From Procambarus clarkii (Eukaryota; Arthropoda; Malacostraca; Decapoda; Cambaridae): a DNA stretch of 64,000 nucleotides. The translations under genes were made by a program, and so were the position numbers. Below are positions 22,177-33,800 of this stretch, one piece after another (the first letter of the stretch is position 1; each line of letters starts with the position of its first letter). The notes under the pieces were generated by a model, which ran no database searches, was not told the DNA's origin, and was given only the letters and a program-made list of their open reading frames with translations. The stretch covers positions 13,993,399-14,057,398 of the forward strand of contig NC_091228.1 in NCBI RefSeq assembly GCF_040958095.1, read 5' to 3'.

Positions 22177-23293
22177 TATTTAGTTTTGTTTTTAATATTG
22201 AGTGAATTCATAAATCGATTAAAAAAAATGTCGGTATTTTCGTAATCAATCAAATCAATCTTGGATACAAATTTTGCCTTTATAATTACCTTTGTACATC
22301 CATGTTTAATATCTTCAAAATTTGAACATGGATATGTTCCTTTATGTATTTCAATATTATTTTTATCAATCTTACACTTCATCCAAATAGATAATTCTTG
22401 TTTTTCCTCATCAAAATGGGGATCCGGATACACTGTACACGGAAAATGTTTATTGTCATGTAAGTTAGTATACATAGGACCGCAGTCACATAGACCATTA
22501 GAATAACCTGGAGCTGTAATTACACCAGATGGTAAATGTACCAGACAAGGATCGTGGAAACAGGCTGAACGTGAGATATCTGGATTAGAAATATATCCAG
22601 GGGAACATCGACATATATATTTTTCTTCTTCATTTAATGGTATAAAAAAGTCTTGGGGTGTCATTTGAGTAAGGTCCACTACTTCATCCTGCCCATTGGT
22701 AATTTTAACCAAAGTTCCTCCTGGTTCACATCCAGTTAATCTATTTGTAGTTGCGTTATAAAGACCTGGTAGGTAGGATTTACACTTTCATTGATCTTCT
22801 TCAAATGAATACTGTAAAAAACCCCATACTGGGTCACAAAATTTTTCTTCTGGTTGTTTCCAAAGACAGTATGTGCATCCTGGTTTGAGGATTCCACCTC
22901 CATAATAATATTTTATATTGTTAGTAGAAGATGATATAGGTATTACGACCTTTTCTAAATAACGTCCACATTTACGGCCCCCAAGTTTTTGACAAATTTG
23001 ATTGTCATGAGACTGAGAACTAGGTACTTTTAAAATCATTCCCTTACATTTATTGATTTTAATGTCATTGTTATTATCATATTCATTATAATTTAGCCAA
23101 CCTTGTAGATCAATAAATTCGTGTCTTTCTTCAAATGCAATTTCTTCATCTTCAAGTCCCTCTTTAATACTTTGACGTAAAAAACTATGAATGTAAAAAC
23201 GATCAGTAATATAAAGAAAATTAAAAAATATAAAAAAAGTACGAAAATGATAACAGGAATTTGAAGAAAATACTGGTGTGTCGAAGAAATCAT
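22176..23293 (-). pseudogene. pif-2: PIF-2-like viral envelope protein, broken fossil
   Basis: N-terminal membrane anchor (FVLFLYFLIFFILLIVFTFIV), then a Cys-rich ectodomain whose spacing follows baculovirus PIF-2: a KCGRYL region, a GG...GCTYC...FCDP segment, then RCSPGYISNP...CFHDPC and GLCDCG, matching the family's CNPLNPLEC/GECDCG area. Span of about 370 codons equals the usual PIF-2 length. PIF-2 is a core component of the entry complex for oral infection. Broken, with about one or two breaks. PIF-1 was the main alternative, but the order of Cys motifs fits PIF-2 better. Confidence 0.65.
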
Positions 23294-23595
23294 TTTTGGT
23301 TTTTATTTAAGAGAAATTTTAGGAGTTTCTTAGTTGAAACTTTTTTATTACAGTTTGTGGAATAACAGTGAAAACGATGACGATGAATATAAAGTCTACC
23401 TGAAGGTGTACGAGATTTACCACGAACTTCATGAAAAGGATAAAAAATATTACATTGCCATTTTTGGTTCATTGCTGAGAGTTCGTTATATGGCTCCTTA
23501 CATAATAATTCAGCACATTTTTGTGTAATTATCTCTTGTTTTTTTTTTTTAAATTGTTCAATTTTTGGTTGATGCAGCGATCGTTTTAAAACCAA
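23290..23595 (-). CDS. Unknown small viral-block protein, 101 residues
   Basis: Highly basic frame upstream of PIF-2, overlapping it by four bases. Contains YIHRHRFHCYSTNC, a possible His/Cys metal site, and a Lys-rich end. No family recognised. Looks whole. Confidence 0.45.
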   Translation of the reverse strand: MVLKRSLHQPKIEQFKKKKQEIITQKCAELLCKEPYNELSAMNQKWQCNIFYPFHEVRGKSRTPSGRLYIHRHRFHCYSTNCNKKVSTKKLLKFLLNKNQK

Positions 23596-23744
23596 CCTAG
23601 GACGACTAATTACATTTCCTCCTCCTAAATTATTATCATTATTATTATTATTATTAATTATTTAAAAAATATTATTTCTAGTGGATAAGTGTCCCTGTTT
23701 AATTTCATTGATACTAGTAAATTCTATTGAAGTCTCAATACATC

Positions 23745-23910
23745 GATATATGAATGAAACACTCGCCATATTGGTACATGATCCTTATTACTAAACAATA
23801 GAGTGAGAGAAAAGCTTACAAGATAATATAAAGGATATTGTAGAATCAGAGAACCTAAGATATATATAGCTGTACTGTCAGAAGTAAAATATTTTTTTAA
23901 GAAAAGTAAT
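23745..23910 (+). pseudogene. Degenerate duplicate of the 24.2-kb viral-block gene
   Basis: The DNA here (CTTATTACTAAA, GAGAGAAAAGCTTACA, ATATTGTAGAATCAGAGAAC, TAGCTGTACTGTCAGAAGTAAAA) aligns in order with the start of the gene at 24196. It is a partial tandem duplicate, about 430 bases upstream, decayed. Confidence 0.65.
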
Positions 23911-24195
23911 TAATTTTCTCACGGGACACACATATTCAAAGTAAGGGTTAGCAGGTTCTTGTTATCGTGTAAATATGATCGGCGCACGACACTGAATTCT
24001 GCCAGGCCAACTACAACAGTATTTTCTTGAAATTCTTGTTACCAATTTTCATATTTTTTTTTAATATTCTATAATTTTCTTTATATTGCTGATCCTTTGT
24101 ACATACATAAGTCTTGAAGAGGGACTGGAAGCTGAATCCTCCTATTATTATTATTATTATTATTATTATTGTTATTATTATTGAAACTTGACATA

Positions 24196-24570
24196 ATGGA
24201 TGACGAGCCTTATTACCAAAAGAGAGTAAGACAAAAGTTTACAGATATTATAAAGTATATTGAAGAATCAGAGAACTTAATTATAGCTGTACCATCAGAA
24301 GTAAAACAATTTGAAAAGCTGTTAAATTCTTGGGTATTATATTTACCTAATCTCCAAAATGTTGTGGTAAAGAGAGGAAATTGTAATACTGTAAGTGTTG
24401 GTACCAAAGTGAGAATAAAAAAACACTCACTATTTTTAGGTCACCTTTCGAAATAATTATTAAGCAAAATGATATAAAAGTTAGCTCTTCATTTCTTATG
24501 AAAGATGTAATATTATTATTAGTAGAAGCTATTCAAAAAGAAAAGAGAAATATCAAAGTATATTGGGATT
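24196..24570 (+). pseudogene. Unknown small viral-block gene, broken
   Basis: Likely start MDDEPYYQKRVRQKF (an upstream Met lies in a TAT-repeat and is less likely). A charged, helix-rich protein with no recognised family. It is on the strand opposite most of block B and has a partial duplicate upstream. Broken, about one break. Confidence 0.45.
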
Positions 24571-24633
24571 AATTAATAACAAATATGATAAATTTATATA
24601 CATTTTTTATAAACATGAAATTTAATTTAAATT

Positions 24634-24891
24634 TCAAATAACATTAAGTATTATATCAAATTTTGGAATATAAAAACCATTAACTAATTTCAAATATATT
24701 TCATTGGAAAATATTTCACATTCATTATTATAGAATAAATTTAGAATATTGTTATATGTTACATTTGAATTTTTATGTTTATTTATAATATCCCAAACTT
24801 TTAAAATATGAAATTCCGTCTTATCAATATATAACGGATCTATTTGTAGATAAAAATCAATTTCTTCAGTATTTTCGAGGAATTCACTCAT
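24634..24891 (-). CDS. Unknown small viral-block protein
   Basis: Frame starting MSEFLENTEEIDFYL, about 85 residues, rich in Ile/Asn/Tyr. No family recognised. Convergent with the 24196 gene. Looks whole. It marks the right edge of recognisable viral-type frames. Confidence 0.4.
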   Translation of the reverse strand: MSEFLENTEEIDFYLQIDPLYIDKTEFHILKVWDIINKHKNSNVTYNNILNLFYNNECEIFSNEIYLKLVNGFYIPKFDIILNVI

Positions 24892-24949
24892 TTTTTTAAT
24901 ATTTATTAAAAAAGAAATGATCATTCAGTGCTATTCCAAGAAGTACAAC

Positions 24950-26100
24950 TTCAACCAAGTTAATGTGAAACATCAACCTCTTCAGGCTTGTGGACCTCGT
25001 AACTGACTGAAACCACTCTCCTGACTGATCATCATTAGTTATAATATAAAAAAAACACTGCCTAAAATAATAGAAGTAGCACAAACAAACAAGAGATATT
25101 TAAATCAAATAAGGGGAACAAACTTAAACTAAAATTTAAAATGATGTGAAGTGACTTACTTATATATATATTTATATATTAACATTCAGTGATTATTTAA
25201 GACACCAGCTAGCTCTAGTAGCCAATGTGATGAACCAATTGGCTTCTAATGTCAGGTGTGAATAATTTCCTATAAAAATTTGTAAAAATACACTTATATA
25301 TGTCGATTGAAAAATTTGCTTTAACAACCCAAAAATTTGCCAAAACAACCCAATCAGCTTTTGTTTTCTATGGAAAACATATCTATGATTTTCCATAGAA
25401 TCTATTGAAGGAGAGTCGAGGTGGATGGGAGGTAAAGAGGGGAGAAAGGTAAGAAATGGGAAAAGATTTGGGAAAGGAGGGATAGAGATAGGGAGGGTGG
25501 ATGGGAGGAGAGAACAGAATGGGAAGAGGATACCGGGTACACCTCTACCATATTCAAATGGTAATGTCTGTCTGTCTGTTTGTCAGACAGACAGACAGAC
25601 ACTGTCTGTCTAGCCTCCTCTCAGTTGGAGGCTAGACACCTGAAACAAGTTTCCCCAAACTTTTCAGACTAATTACCGTTGGTTACATGCCCAACATGGG
25701 GGGTCGCGATCGCTGTTCAAAATACAGTGCCAAGTGACAATGCCATAGTCACCCTCACGAAAACCTCGCAATGCTAAATAACTCGACTCTGAATTATTAT
25801 TATTAATATTATTATTATTAAGGAAAGCAGAAGGTTAAGGGTCATGAAATGGGTGTGGTACAAAGTCCGATCTCCTGAAGTCTAACAGGATAGTTAAAAC
25901 TGAAGGAAGAAACAAGAAAATACCACATCTACTAACCTATTTAAATGAACACAATATTGGTATTGTTAAGGTAAATTTTGAGGTATTTCGTGGTACAAGA
26001 GGTACAAGTTTTTGTTCAAGAGGTAGTTGCCCAACGTGCCTGAGTTAATCGCCCTGGAGACTCCGAGGCGTGTTGACGTGTCGCTCTCATTGGTCAGAGA
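24950..26100. other. Intergenic sequence with a G-rich tract and two hairpins
   Basis: No coding frame. A purine-rich tract (GGGAGG-type) covers 25400-25530. At 25565-25600 TGTCTGTCTGTCTG faces CAGACAGACAGACA; directly after, 25608-25637 forms GTCTAGCCTCC/GGAGGCTAGAC. A TTA/ATT microsatellite lies near 25790-25820. Confidence 0.6.
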
Positions 26101-26105
26101 TGAGG

Positions 26106-28190
26106 GTTACTACTCACCTAGTTGTGCTTGTGGGGGATTGAGCTTTGGCTCTTCGGTCCCACCTCTCAACCGCCAATCAACTGATGTACAGATTCTTGAG
26201 CCTACTGGGTTCTATCATATCTACATTTAAAACTGTGTATGGAGTGCATTTCATTTACTAACTACTCTGATAAAAAAAAATTATAAGTCTCTTTGGCTCA
26301 CTTAGGTACTCAGCTTCCACCTGTGTTCCTTTATGCGTGTATTACCCATGTTAAATAGTCCATCCTTGTCTACCTTGTCAATTCCCTTGAGAATTTTGTA
26401 TGTGGTCATCATGTCTCCCCGAGCTCTTCTGTCTTCCACCGACGTGAGGTGCAGTTCACGCAGCCTTTCCTAATAACTCATGACTCTTAGTCCTGGGACT
26501 AGCCTAGTGGCATATCTCTGAACTTTTTCCTGCTTGGTCTTGTGCTTGATAACGTGTGGACTCCATGCTGGGCTGCATACTCCAGGATTGGCCTTACGTA
26601 TGTGGTATACAAGGTTCTGAAGGATTCCTTACACAGGTTTCTGAAGGCTGTTCTGATGTTAGCCAGCCTCGCATTGGCCGTTGATGTTATTATTTTTATG
26701 TGGGCTTCAGGAGACAGGGTTGGCGTGATATCAACTCCTAGATCTTTCTCTCAGCCCGTTTCCTGAAAGACTTCATCTCCCATTCGGTATCCAGTGTCTG
26801 GCCTCCTATTTCCTATTCCTAGTTTCATTACCTTACATTTATGTGGGTTTAAGTTTAGAAGCTATTTGTAGGACCATTCCTTCAGTTTGTCTAGATCATC
26901 TTGTAGCCTTACACTATCTTCCAGTCTTAATCCTCCTCATAATTTTTGCATCATCAGCAAACAATGAGAGGAACGACTCCATTCCCTCTGGGAGATTATT
27001 TACATATATCAGAAATAGTATAGGTCGAAGGATTGAACCCTGTGGGACTCCAGTGGTGACACTTCGTCGATCTGAGATCTCGCCCCTCACAGTGACTCGC
27101 TGCCTTCTGTTGCTAACCCTTATCCAATGTTGTACTTTCCCTTACACTCCTGCCTGCATTTTCAGCTTGCACACTAATTTCTTGTGTGGTACTGTGTCAA
27201 AGGCTTTCTTGCAGTCCAAAAATTCACAGTCTGCCCACCCTTCTTTTCCTTGCCTGATTTTTGCTGCCTGGTCGTAGAATTCAATTAATCCTTTGAGGCA
27301 TGACTTGCCATCGTTGAACCATGCTGTTGTTATGTTACAAAGTTATTTTGCTCCAGATGTTCCATTAGCTTTTTTTTGCACAATTTTCACCATCAACCTG
27401 TATGATAGGCAAGTTAGTGACACTGGCCTGAAGTTTAGTGCCTCCTGCCTATCCCACTTTTTGTATATCGGGACTACATTAGCAGTCTTCCAAATTTGGC
27501 AGCTCTCCTGTTACCAGTGATTCGTTATACACTATGGAAAGTGGTAGGGACAGTGCCTCTGCACCTTCCTTTAGTATCCAAGGGGAGATTCCTTTAGGGC
27601 CTATAGCCTTCGTCATACCCAACTGAAGTAAAAGCTTCCTCACCTCCCCATTGGTAATCCCAAACTCCTCTAGCGGTGCCTGGTTATCTATTCCCTCTCT
27701 TATCTCTGGAACTTCTCCTTGTTCTAATGTGAGGACCTCCTCTAATTTCTTATTGACTTCCTCAGACACTTCCTTGGCGTTTGTAGTGAATCTGTCTGCC
27801 CCCATACTCAGTTTCATTACCTGTTCCTTCGCTGTTGTTTTCCTCCTGATGTGGCTGTGCAACAACTTAGGTTGAGTCCTTGCTTTGCTTGCTATGGCAT
27901 TTTTACATTGCCTTTCCGCCTCTCTTCTCACGCTGACGTATTCATTCCTAGTGCTCTGGTACCTTTCTCTGTGCTCCCTAGTGTCCTATTATTTCCATAG
28001 TTTCTTTATGCCCTTGAACTTAGTTGCTATGCTAGCTTGCATATCTGATTAAACCATAGGTTTTTCATCTGTTTTTTTTTTTTTGGGGGGGGGGAGGTGC
28101 CTTGGATGAACATGCCTGTTGCCTCCTTACACTTCCGTGTGATGAAGTCCATCGTGTCTTGTGTGAGAGTTTTAAGTTGGAATACAATGA
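26106..28190 (-). mobile_element. CR1-like LINE copy, 5'-truncated, heavily decayed
   Basis: Same family as 16325-19325, opposite strand. The 3' tail is at 26106-26230, then decayed RT (GVSTGVTTGVP-type and FADDAKI region near 26945 on the reverse strand), and an open piece at 27931-27479 matching the linker and RT start (SHIRRKTTAKEQ, AIGPKGISPW). Several frameshifts and stops. The 5' end stops near 28190, next to the inverted TTACGTTA-rich element. Confidence 0.85.
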
Positions 28191-28199
28191 AATTGGTAT

Positions 28200-31100
28200 A
28201 AGGAATTGAGCTCGGAAAATTTCTAAGAATTTTCTTTAATCTTTAACCTTTATTCCTGTCGTGATATTCAATTAGGTCGCCTGAGGAAGAACTTGCTTAG
28301 CTAACACACCAGTGTAGTAAGCAGCTCATTCCTCACTTTGGGACCATGTATGAACAATTGACTAGGCGCGAGCAAACGCCGAGACCCCAATGAAAATTGA
28401 AATCCCCTCCACTTGGGCCGACGACTTTCGCCATTCGCCAAGGCGAATCTAACGAGTAGGTCTTGGGCTCTCACAACAATAATTTATTATTGTGTGGTGC
28501 CGTATATTTGGTCCAAAACTCAGAATCAGTCTCAATTTTATTAGTCGAGTGTGAAGAACACTTGCATAACAATTATAATGTGTGGGGTGTAACGAAAAGA
28601 CAGTGTTAACCATAACAACTTTGTTTATTCAATAAAGTACTAACTACTACAACAAAACAAAAAGAAATGTCAATGACGTTACTCGAAATCCTTCCTGTGA
28701 CACTATCAATGACAGCTAGACACCAGCCCCTCGGACTGCATAATGAACTAACTCGAACATAAGCGTGACCACAGAGGAATCAACAAGAAACAAGAACTAA
28801 CAGATCTATAATCACAATTACAACAAATTACACAGTGGGTTCTGAAACACGTTTCCAGTAACCTCCTAACTGTTCTACGCCTCAGTGCAGTCTACACCTG
28901 CAATGGCGGTGCAATGCAATCAAATCAGTAGTCTTTCAATGACAACAATAACTAATGGGTTCACTGGCAACTCTAGCACCCTTCCTCAAATTACTCCTTA
29001 CGTTAACACTCAGTCCCATGGACGATCAACAATCAATAACAATTGATTTACGTTAATAACACAATAACATTTACGTTAAATTAATAACTCTTACAACTGT
29101 CACTAGTAACGCGGAAATTACACAACGCTCTACCCGTCGAGCATTCAGTGAGAAAATCCCATTAATCCCTGTACTCACAGACAGCTGATTAATCTCTTTA
29201 CTAGTTACGTTAATTTACGTTAATCGGTTACTAATCACTCAGCGATGGTAAACTCTGATTTACAATGTCCAAAGTGCTAAGAGAACGGTAATCACTCGTG
29301 ATTACCTTTTGAGTAATTAATTACTATCCTCAAGATCAATAATTAAACAATTAAAATACGCAACCTTTCACACTGGCTCAGCAATTTACATTAAGGTATG
29401 AATTCCGTCTAAGCCTTCCATACTCAGACCAATTCAGGTGGCTAATAACAGTAATTAGCCCCACGTTTACGTTATTCTAAAATGACGTTACTCCTCCCAC
29501 GAGTCAATTAAGTGCCGGTACTTCCGGGCAGATAAATAACGACGTTACGTTAATGGAACAATGGAGCCTTTGTGTGAGTCGATCAAACAAGGATCGAGGT
29601 TAATTACTTTGACTTCCTGCAACACGTCAATTACCCGGCCCACTGACCGTTAATTACGATAGACAATACTCTAATTCTTATCTGGCTGATGGCTAGGCTC
29701 CTTGAGACTACCGTAGCTGCTTGCAGGAAAGTAAATTAACCCAAACGTATTATACGTTACTCAAATTGTCAAAGAACAAATTCTCTTAAAGCAATGGGCG
29801 TTTCCTTGGTTACGTTATATTAATTGCCTCACAATCACCTCACTGAATATTCGATATCCTACCAGATAACCAGGAGAATATATGTGTACCCAAGTACTCG
29901 TCTACAGCCGAGTTCACCCACGACAATGACAAATCACAGTGATTTACGTTACAATCCGGTTGCTATGACAATACTGCAGAACCTAGTAAAATAACATACA
30001 GGACATGAACCCTCTAGAACACTGCCCCACAATGACTTTACTGAACTGCAATCACATACGGTGATGCTCAACACTAGCGACAATCACCATCAAATAACAA
30101 CACCTTTGCAATAACACACAAGGCAAGTACTATAATTTCCAAGTATTAGAATACTTCACACACCTACTTACTTACTGTTGCAAATGACCCCAGTGCTCTC
30201 AATAACCCCTAGAACATAGGTCCCAAATTTGCAATCACCATACAGTAAATAACACAATAACACTACGCACCATGACACTACGCTTATATATATATATAAT
30301 TACTGCTGACACATGTAGCCTACAGCTATCAAATGTTATTGGGAACACTAAGGAGATCTCGCACTCCTAAATCACATGGGTGAGTGATTTATCGATCACG
30401 CATGCCGATAAACACTCTCGAGAGTTACGTTACTCGACAGAGCGATGGAGGTCTCTCCAGACAGCCTCGTCACTCACCAAATTCTACCAAAATTACGTTA
30501 ATACTGCAACCACAATACATATATATATAAATCACACTTGTCACGGCCCTAGGAACAATACAAGAAATTAAGACCACATTGTGGTACACTCCACAATAAT
30601 CATTGCCAGGAATCACTGACGTTACACACACACTAACCTGAGCGCTCAGTGTTGGAATTCCACACCTGCAAGACTACACATGGAAATGATATCACTCCGT
30701 CCCATGGACGATCAAAAATGATTAATTACCACAATGGAATAATATAATTATTACATGGACATCCTCTCAGTCCTTGGCTAATCTATGTATACTCTGTTCC
30801 CGTGTGTACCCACACACACACACACACTGTACGTCTGTGTACACAAGACGTAAGTCCCTCTGGACTGACAAGATGACAATAAAGGGTGATTATCGCCTCG
30901 TCCACACTTCACTTCACCTCACAGGTGCTAGCGTGACAATGTGACGGTACACTTGACCTCGAATTCAAGCTTTTAGAGACTAATTGATCACCAGAAATAC
31001 ACACATAGGTACTTACTCATTCATACTGCCAGCTTGCACACCATTCCCATACATCAGGCACCCCGCTACAGGTGGCTGGCTCACTCACGGAAGTAGTAGG

Positions 31101-32035
31101 TGGCGTAGGCGGTGGTAGTACCTCACGTGGTATTTTACGTACAATTGGCGCGCACTCGAACCCCTCCCACTCACAACACGGCTTGGTTCGCAACCTCGAA
31201 CCACCGGTGAAGTGAAGCGTTCGTACCCAGGTGACGCGCAGAACGATAGCGTCTTACACAAACATAGGAAATCTGCTTTAAAACACTGACACGAATTTCC
31301 CCGTTCCCATCGACTGTTACAGAGCACTAGCAAGTCTAATCATCACTGGTATGGGATCTACGAGTCTGTTACTGCTTGTATGCACATTACCCCACGATCC
31401 CAGATCACAAGATCTTCTCTACCCACTGTACACAATGTATTTCTCCCCTCCAAGCGACGACTTCGGCCGGATTCTGTGACGACCGCTGTCGTTGGTGAAG
31501 CAGGAGGTGAAGCAGTTGAGTAGTCAAGCCACCACGACGCCCTATACTCAATTTGGTCGAATTGAGTACAGAGATCGTCTTGACAAAGTGGCATCTGGGT
31601 TCAGAATGACACTTACACACGTGATTCCTGCATTCTCCTCGAAATAACCAATGAGAGGAAGGCATACAGCGGCCTACCCCTCTCAACCAATCAGCGACGG
31701 TGTAGCACAGCCCCTAGGGCAACTCCAAGATGGCCGACCTACATGGCGGCTCAAGATGTTTACTAATGATGGCGGCTGTTTCCATGACGACGACTCAAGT
31801 GGCCAGCGCGGGAAGCCCACAGCTCACCCCATGCCTGCGGCCTAGCTGTTCCCACGCAAAGTTGAGTCTCGCTTCAAGCCATACAATGAGATGATGCTAT
31901 CGGCATATCTCTGTCCACAGACGTGCTAGCCCGGCCAGGGTAACATTTCTGGACTGTTGATGACTGGGGCTTTCACATGAGCCTAAACACTAGATGTTTC
32001 GGTTGCTGGTTACCAAACTTAAGTCCGCCCTCTTA
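28200..32035 (-). mobile_element. Non-coding TTACGTTA-rich repeat element, copy 2 (inverted)
   Basis: Reverse-orientation relative of 10830-15730. ACGTTA occurs at least fourteen times between 28.67 and 30.63 kb (e.g. 29045-29075, 29205-29220, 29484, 29543-29551, 29810, 30425, 30490), far above chance for a six-mer. The right part (31.1-31.9 kb) is GC-rich with CCAATGAG and CCAATCAG, mirroring the GC-rich start of copy 1. No convincing coding frame. It lies between two pieces of the CR1-like LINE. Confidence 0.5.
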
Positions 32036-32044
32036 ACAAGTGCA

Positions 32045-32850
32045 CTTAACAAGTGCACTTAACAAGTGTACTGGCTCCCACAGGCATAAGAGCACTATTG
32101 TAAGTGAGCTGGTTAACCATCTCCTTACATCTTGGGCCATCTTTCCTCCGTGTTCTTCCTATCAAGTTATATCTGAACAATTTTCTTATCTCCTCATAGT
32201 TTCCATTTCGGAATTCCAGCCTTTTGTTCTCTGGGCCTTTCCTTGAATACATTAACCCTTCTTCGACCAAATACTCAAACATCAATATACTATGATCACT
32301 CATTCCCACAGGGGCTTCGAAACCGATTTCCCTTACGTCGGATTCATTTATTGTGAAGACTACGTCGAGTCTCGCTGGTTCATCATTGGCACTTCTTCTT
32401 AAGGATCCCCTTACACGCTGACCTGAAATGTTTCTTGTCGCTACTTCCAGCAGTATAGCTTTCCATGGTTCCCCACCTCCATGTGGTTCCTTGTTTTCCC
32501 ACACTATTCTTCCATGATTGAAGTACCCCATGATTGGCAGATATCCAATCTGCTCATCATGAGGAGCTTCAATCATGGGGAGGAGGGGATTTCAATCAAT
32601 GGGGGACTTCAATCATATAGGGACTTCAATCATGGAGGGGACGTCAATCTATTTCTACAGGCATCACTGGCTACTCTCTCAATTATAGTGTTCACTGCCA
32701 TGTTGTTTCTGTCATACTCTTGTCTGGGTCGTCTGTTGGAGGGTTATATATCATTGCTACCTCTACTCTTGGTCCTCCTATTATCATGTTACCTGTAAAG
32801 TAGTCTCAGAACCCCTCACAGCCTGGGATAACCATCTCCTCGAAACTCTA
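32045..32850 (-). mobile_element. CR1-like LINE endonuclease fragment
   Basis: A 176-codon minus-strand frame (32576-32046) encodes the endonuclease C-terminal half (MGYFNHG in place of MGDFNHG, LDVVFTINE, GMSDHSILMFEYLVEEG), matching the 16.3-kb copy before its SINE. Further 5' the sequence decays through ERVAS and YNPP motifs up to about 32850. Tandem micro-duplications of the GDFNHG-coding stretch lie at 32520-32650. Confidence 0.8.
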
Positions 32851-32984
32851 TTTTCCATTTCTCTGACCATTTCTGCAACCTGTTCAAGTCCTGAACGTAA
32901 GGTGCAATATGACCGTGTGATTTTATACCGTGTGAACAAGCATATTGAAGGAGAGGATATGTTTACTTTGATAAAGGTGATAAT

Positions 32985-33620
32985 AACGCTGAAATAATTA
33001 AGATTGATGAATTATGGCTGAGGACGGGGAATTGTGGGAGTTGTTAAGGTGGGGGATTGGACCTGGAGTTTGGTAATTGGTTTGATCTATTTTAATACGT
33101 ACAAAATACAAATGTTTTAAATTTCAGGGAAATTGCTTGGGTAATAATAAAGATATGAGAGAAGGTTAAGGCAGAGAACGGAGGCTAGAGATTGGTAATT
33201 GCGTTTTCTTTACTTATAATGTTTGAAGTATGACTGCTTTAAATTTCAGGGGGGATTGGTTAAGTATTAAAGAAGACACGAGAGAAAACTACGGTGGGGG
33301 GACAGGAGCTGAAACTCAATAACTTTGTTTTCTTTACTTCCTCAGCTAGCGCAATGTCTGCTTTAAATTTCGGGGAAATTGCCCTAGGACTAAAGAACTT
33401 GTACAAATGAACTAAGGTGAGGGACGAGAGTTGGAGCTCGGTAATTATTTGGATCTATTTTACTATATCTGAAATACAGCAGGTTTGAATTTTAGGGAAA
33501 ATTGTTCAGGTGTTAACGAAGATAACGAAGTTAAGGCAGGGACATGAGCAAGAACTCACTAATTGTTTGGATTAAATGCACTATGTTTGAAATATGACTG
33601 TTTAAAATTGGGCTATTCAT
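32985..33620. repeat. Tandem repeat, unit about 120-126 bases
   Basis: The marker TTTAAATTTCAGGG(G/A)AAATTG and its variants fall at about 33113, 33235, 33358, 33484 and 33600, and each unit carries TTGGTAATT...TTTACTT between markers. About four to five units with roughly 70-80% similarity by eye. No coding potential. Confidence 0.75.
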
Positions 33621-33639
33621 AGCAAAAATGGACCTATTA

Positions 33640-33800
33640 ATGCAGTCCTTGACTAATTTCGGTCTTTAACTTTACTCTAACGAATTTTGGTCTCAAAGTG
33701 GACTGTTAAATTTAGGTCTCAAACTGGAGTCCGATAATTTCAGTCTCAAAGTGAATTCTCTCTTATATTGGTCTCAAAGCAGACTCTTATATTGGTATCG
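33640..33800. repeat. Short tandem repeat (GGTCTCAAAGTGGACT units)
   Basis: GGTCTCAAA or CAGTCTCAAA recurs five or more times with a spacing of about 30-35 bases. Directly follows the 123-bp array. Confidence 0.65.

Larger units (their letters stand above)
20150..24950. mobile_element. Fossil of a large dsDNA virus (Naldaviricetes-like), block B
   Basis: Same character as block A: AT-rich, intron-free, tightly packed frames, most on the minus strand, with a PIF-2 homologue among unrecognised genes. Taken with block A it plausibly represents one integration split by the AC minisatellite and its inserted elements; a separate second integration cannot be excluded. Mixed state: several frames look whole, PIF-2 and one small gene are broken. 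Confidence 0.65.

Noticed and set aside
22176-23293. PIF-1 as identity of the Cys-rich frame
   Set aside because: A few motifs fit PIF-1, but the order KCGRYL, GG...GCTYC, FCDP, CFHDPC, GLCDCG and total length agree better with PIF-2.
26106-32850. Reading the two CR1-like LINE pieces (26.1-28.2 and 32.05-32.85 kb) as one copy split by the TTACGTTA element
   Set aside because: Attractive, but both pieces seem to reach the same CKE-containing linker region, so they may be two copies. Left unresolved.
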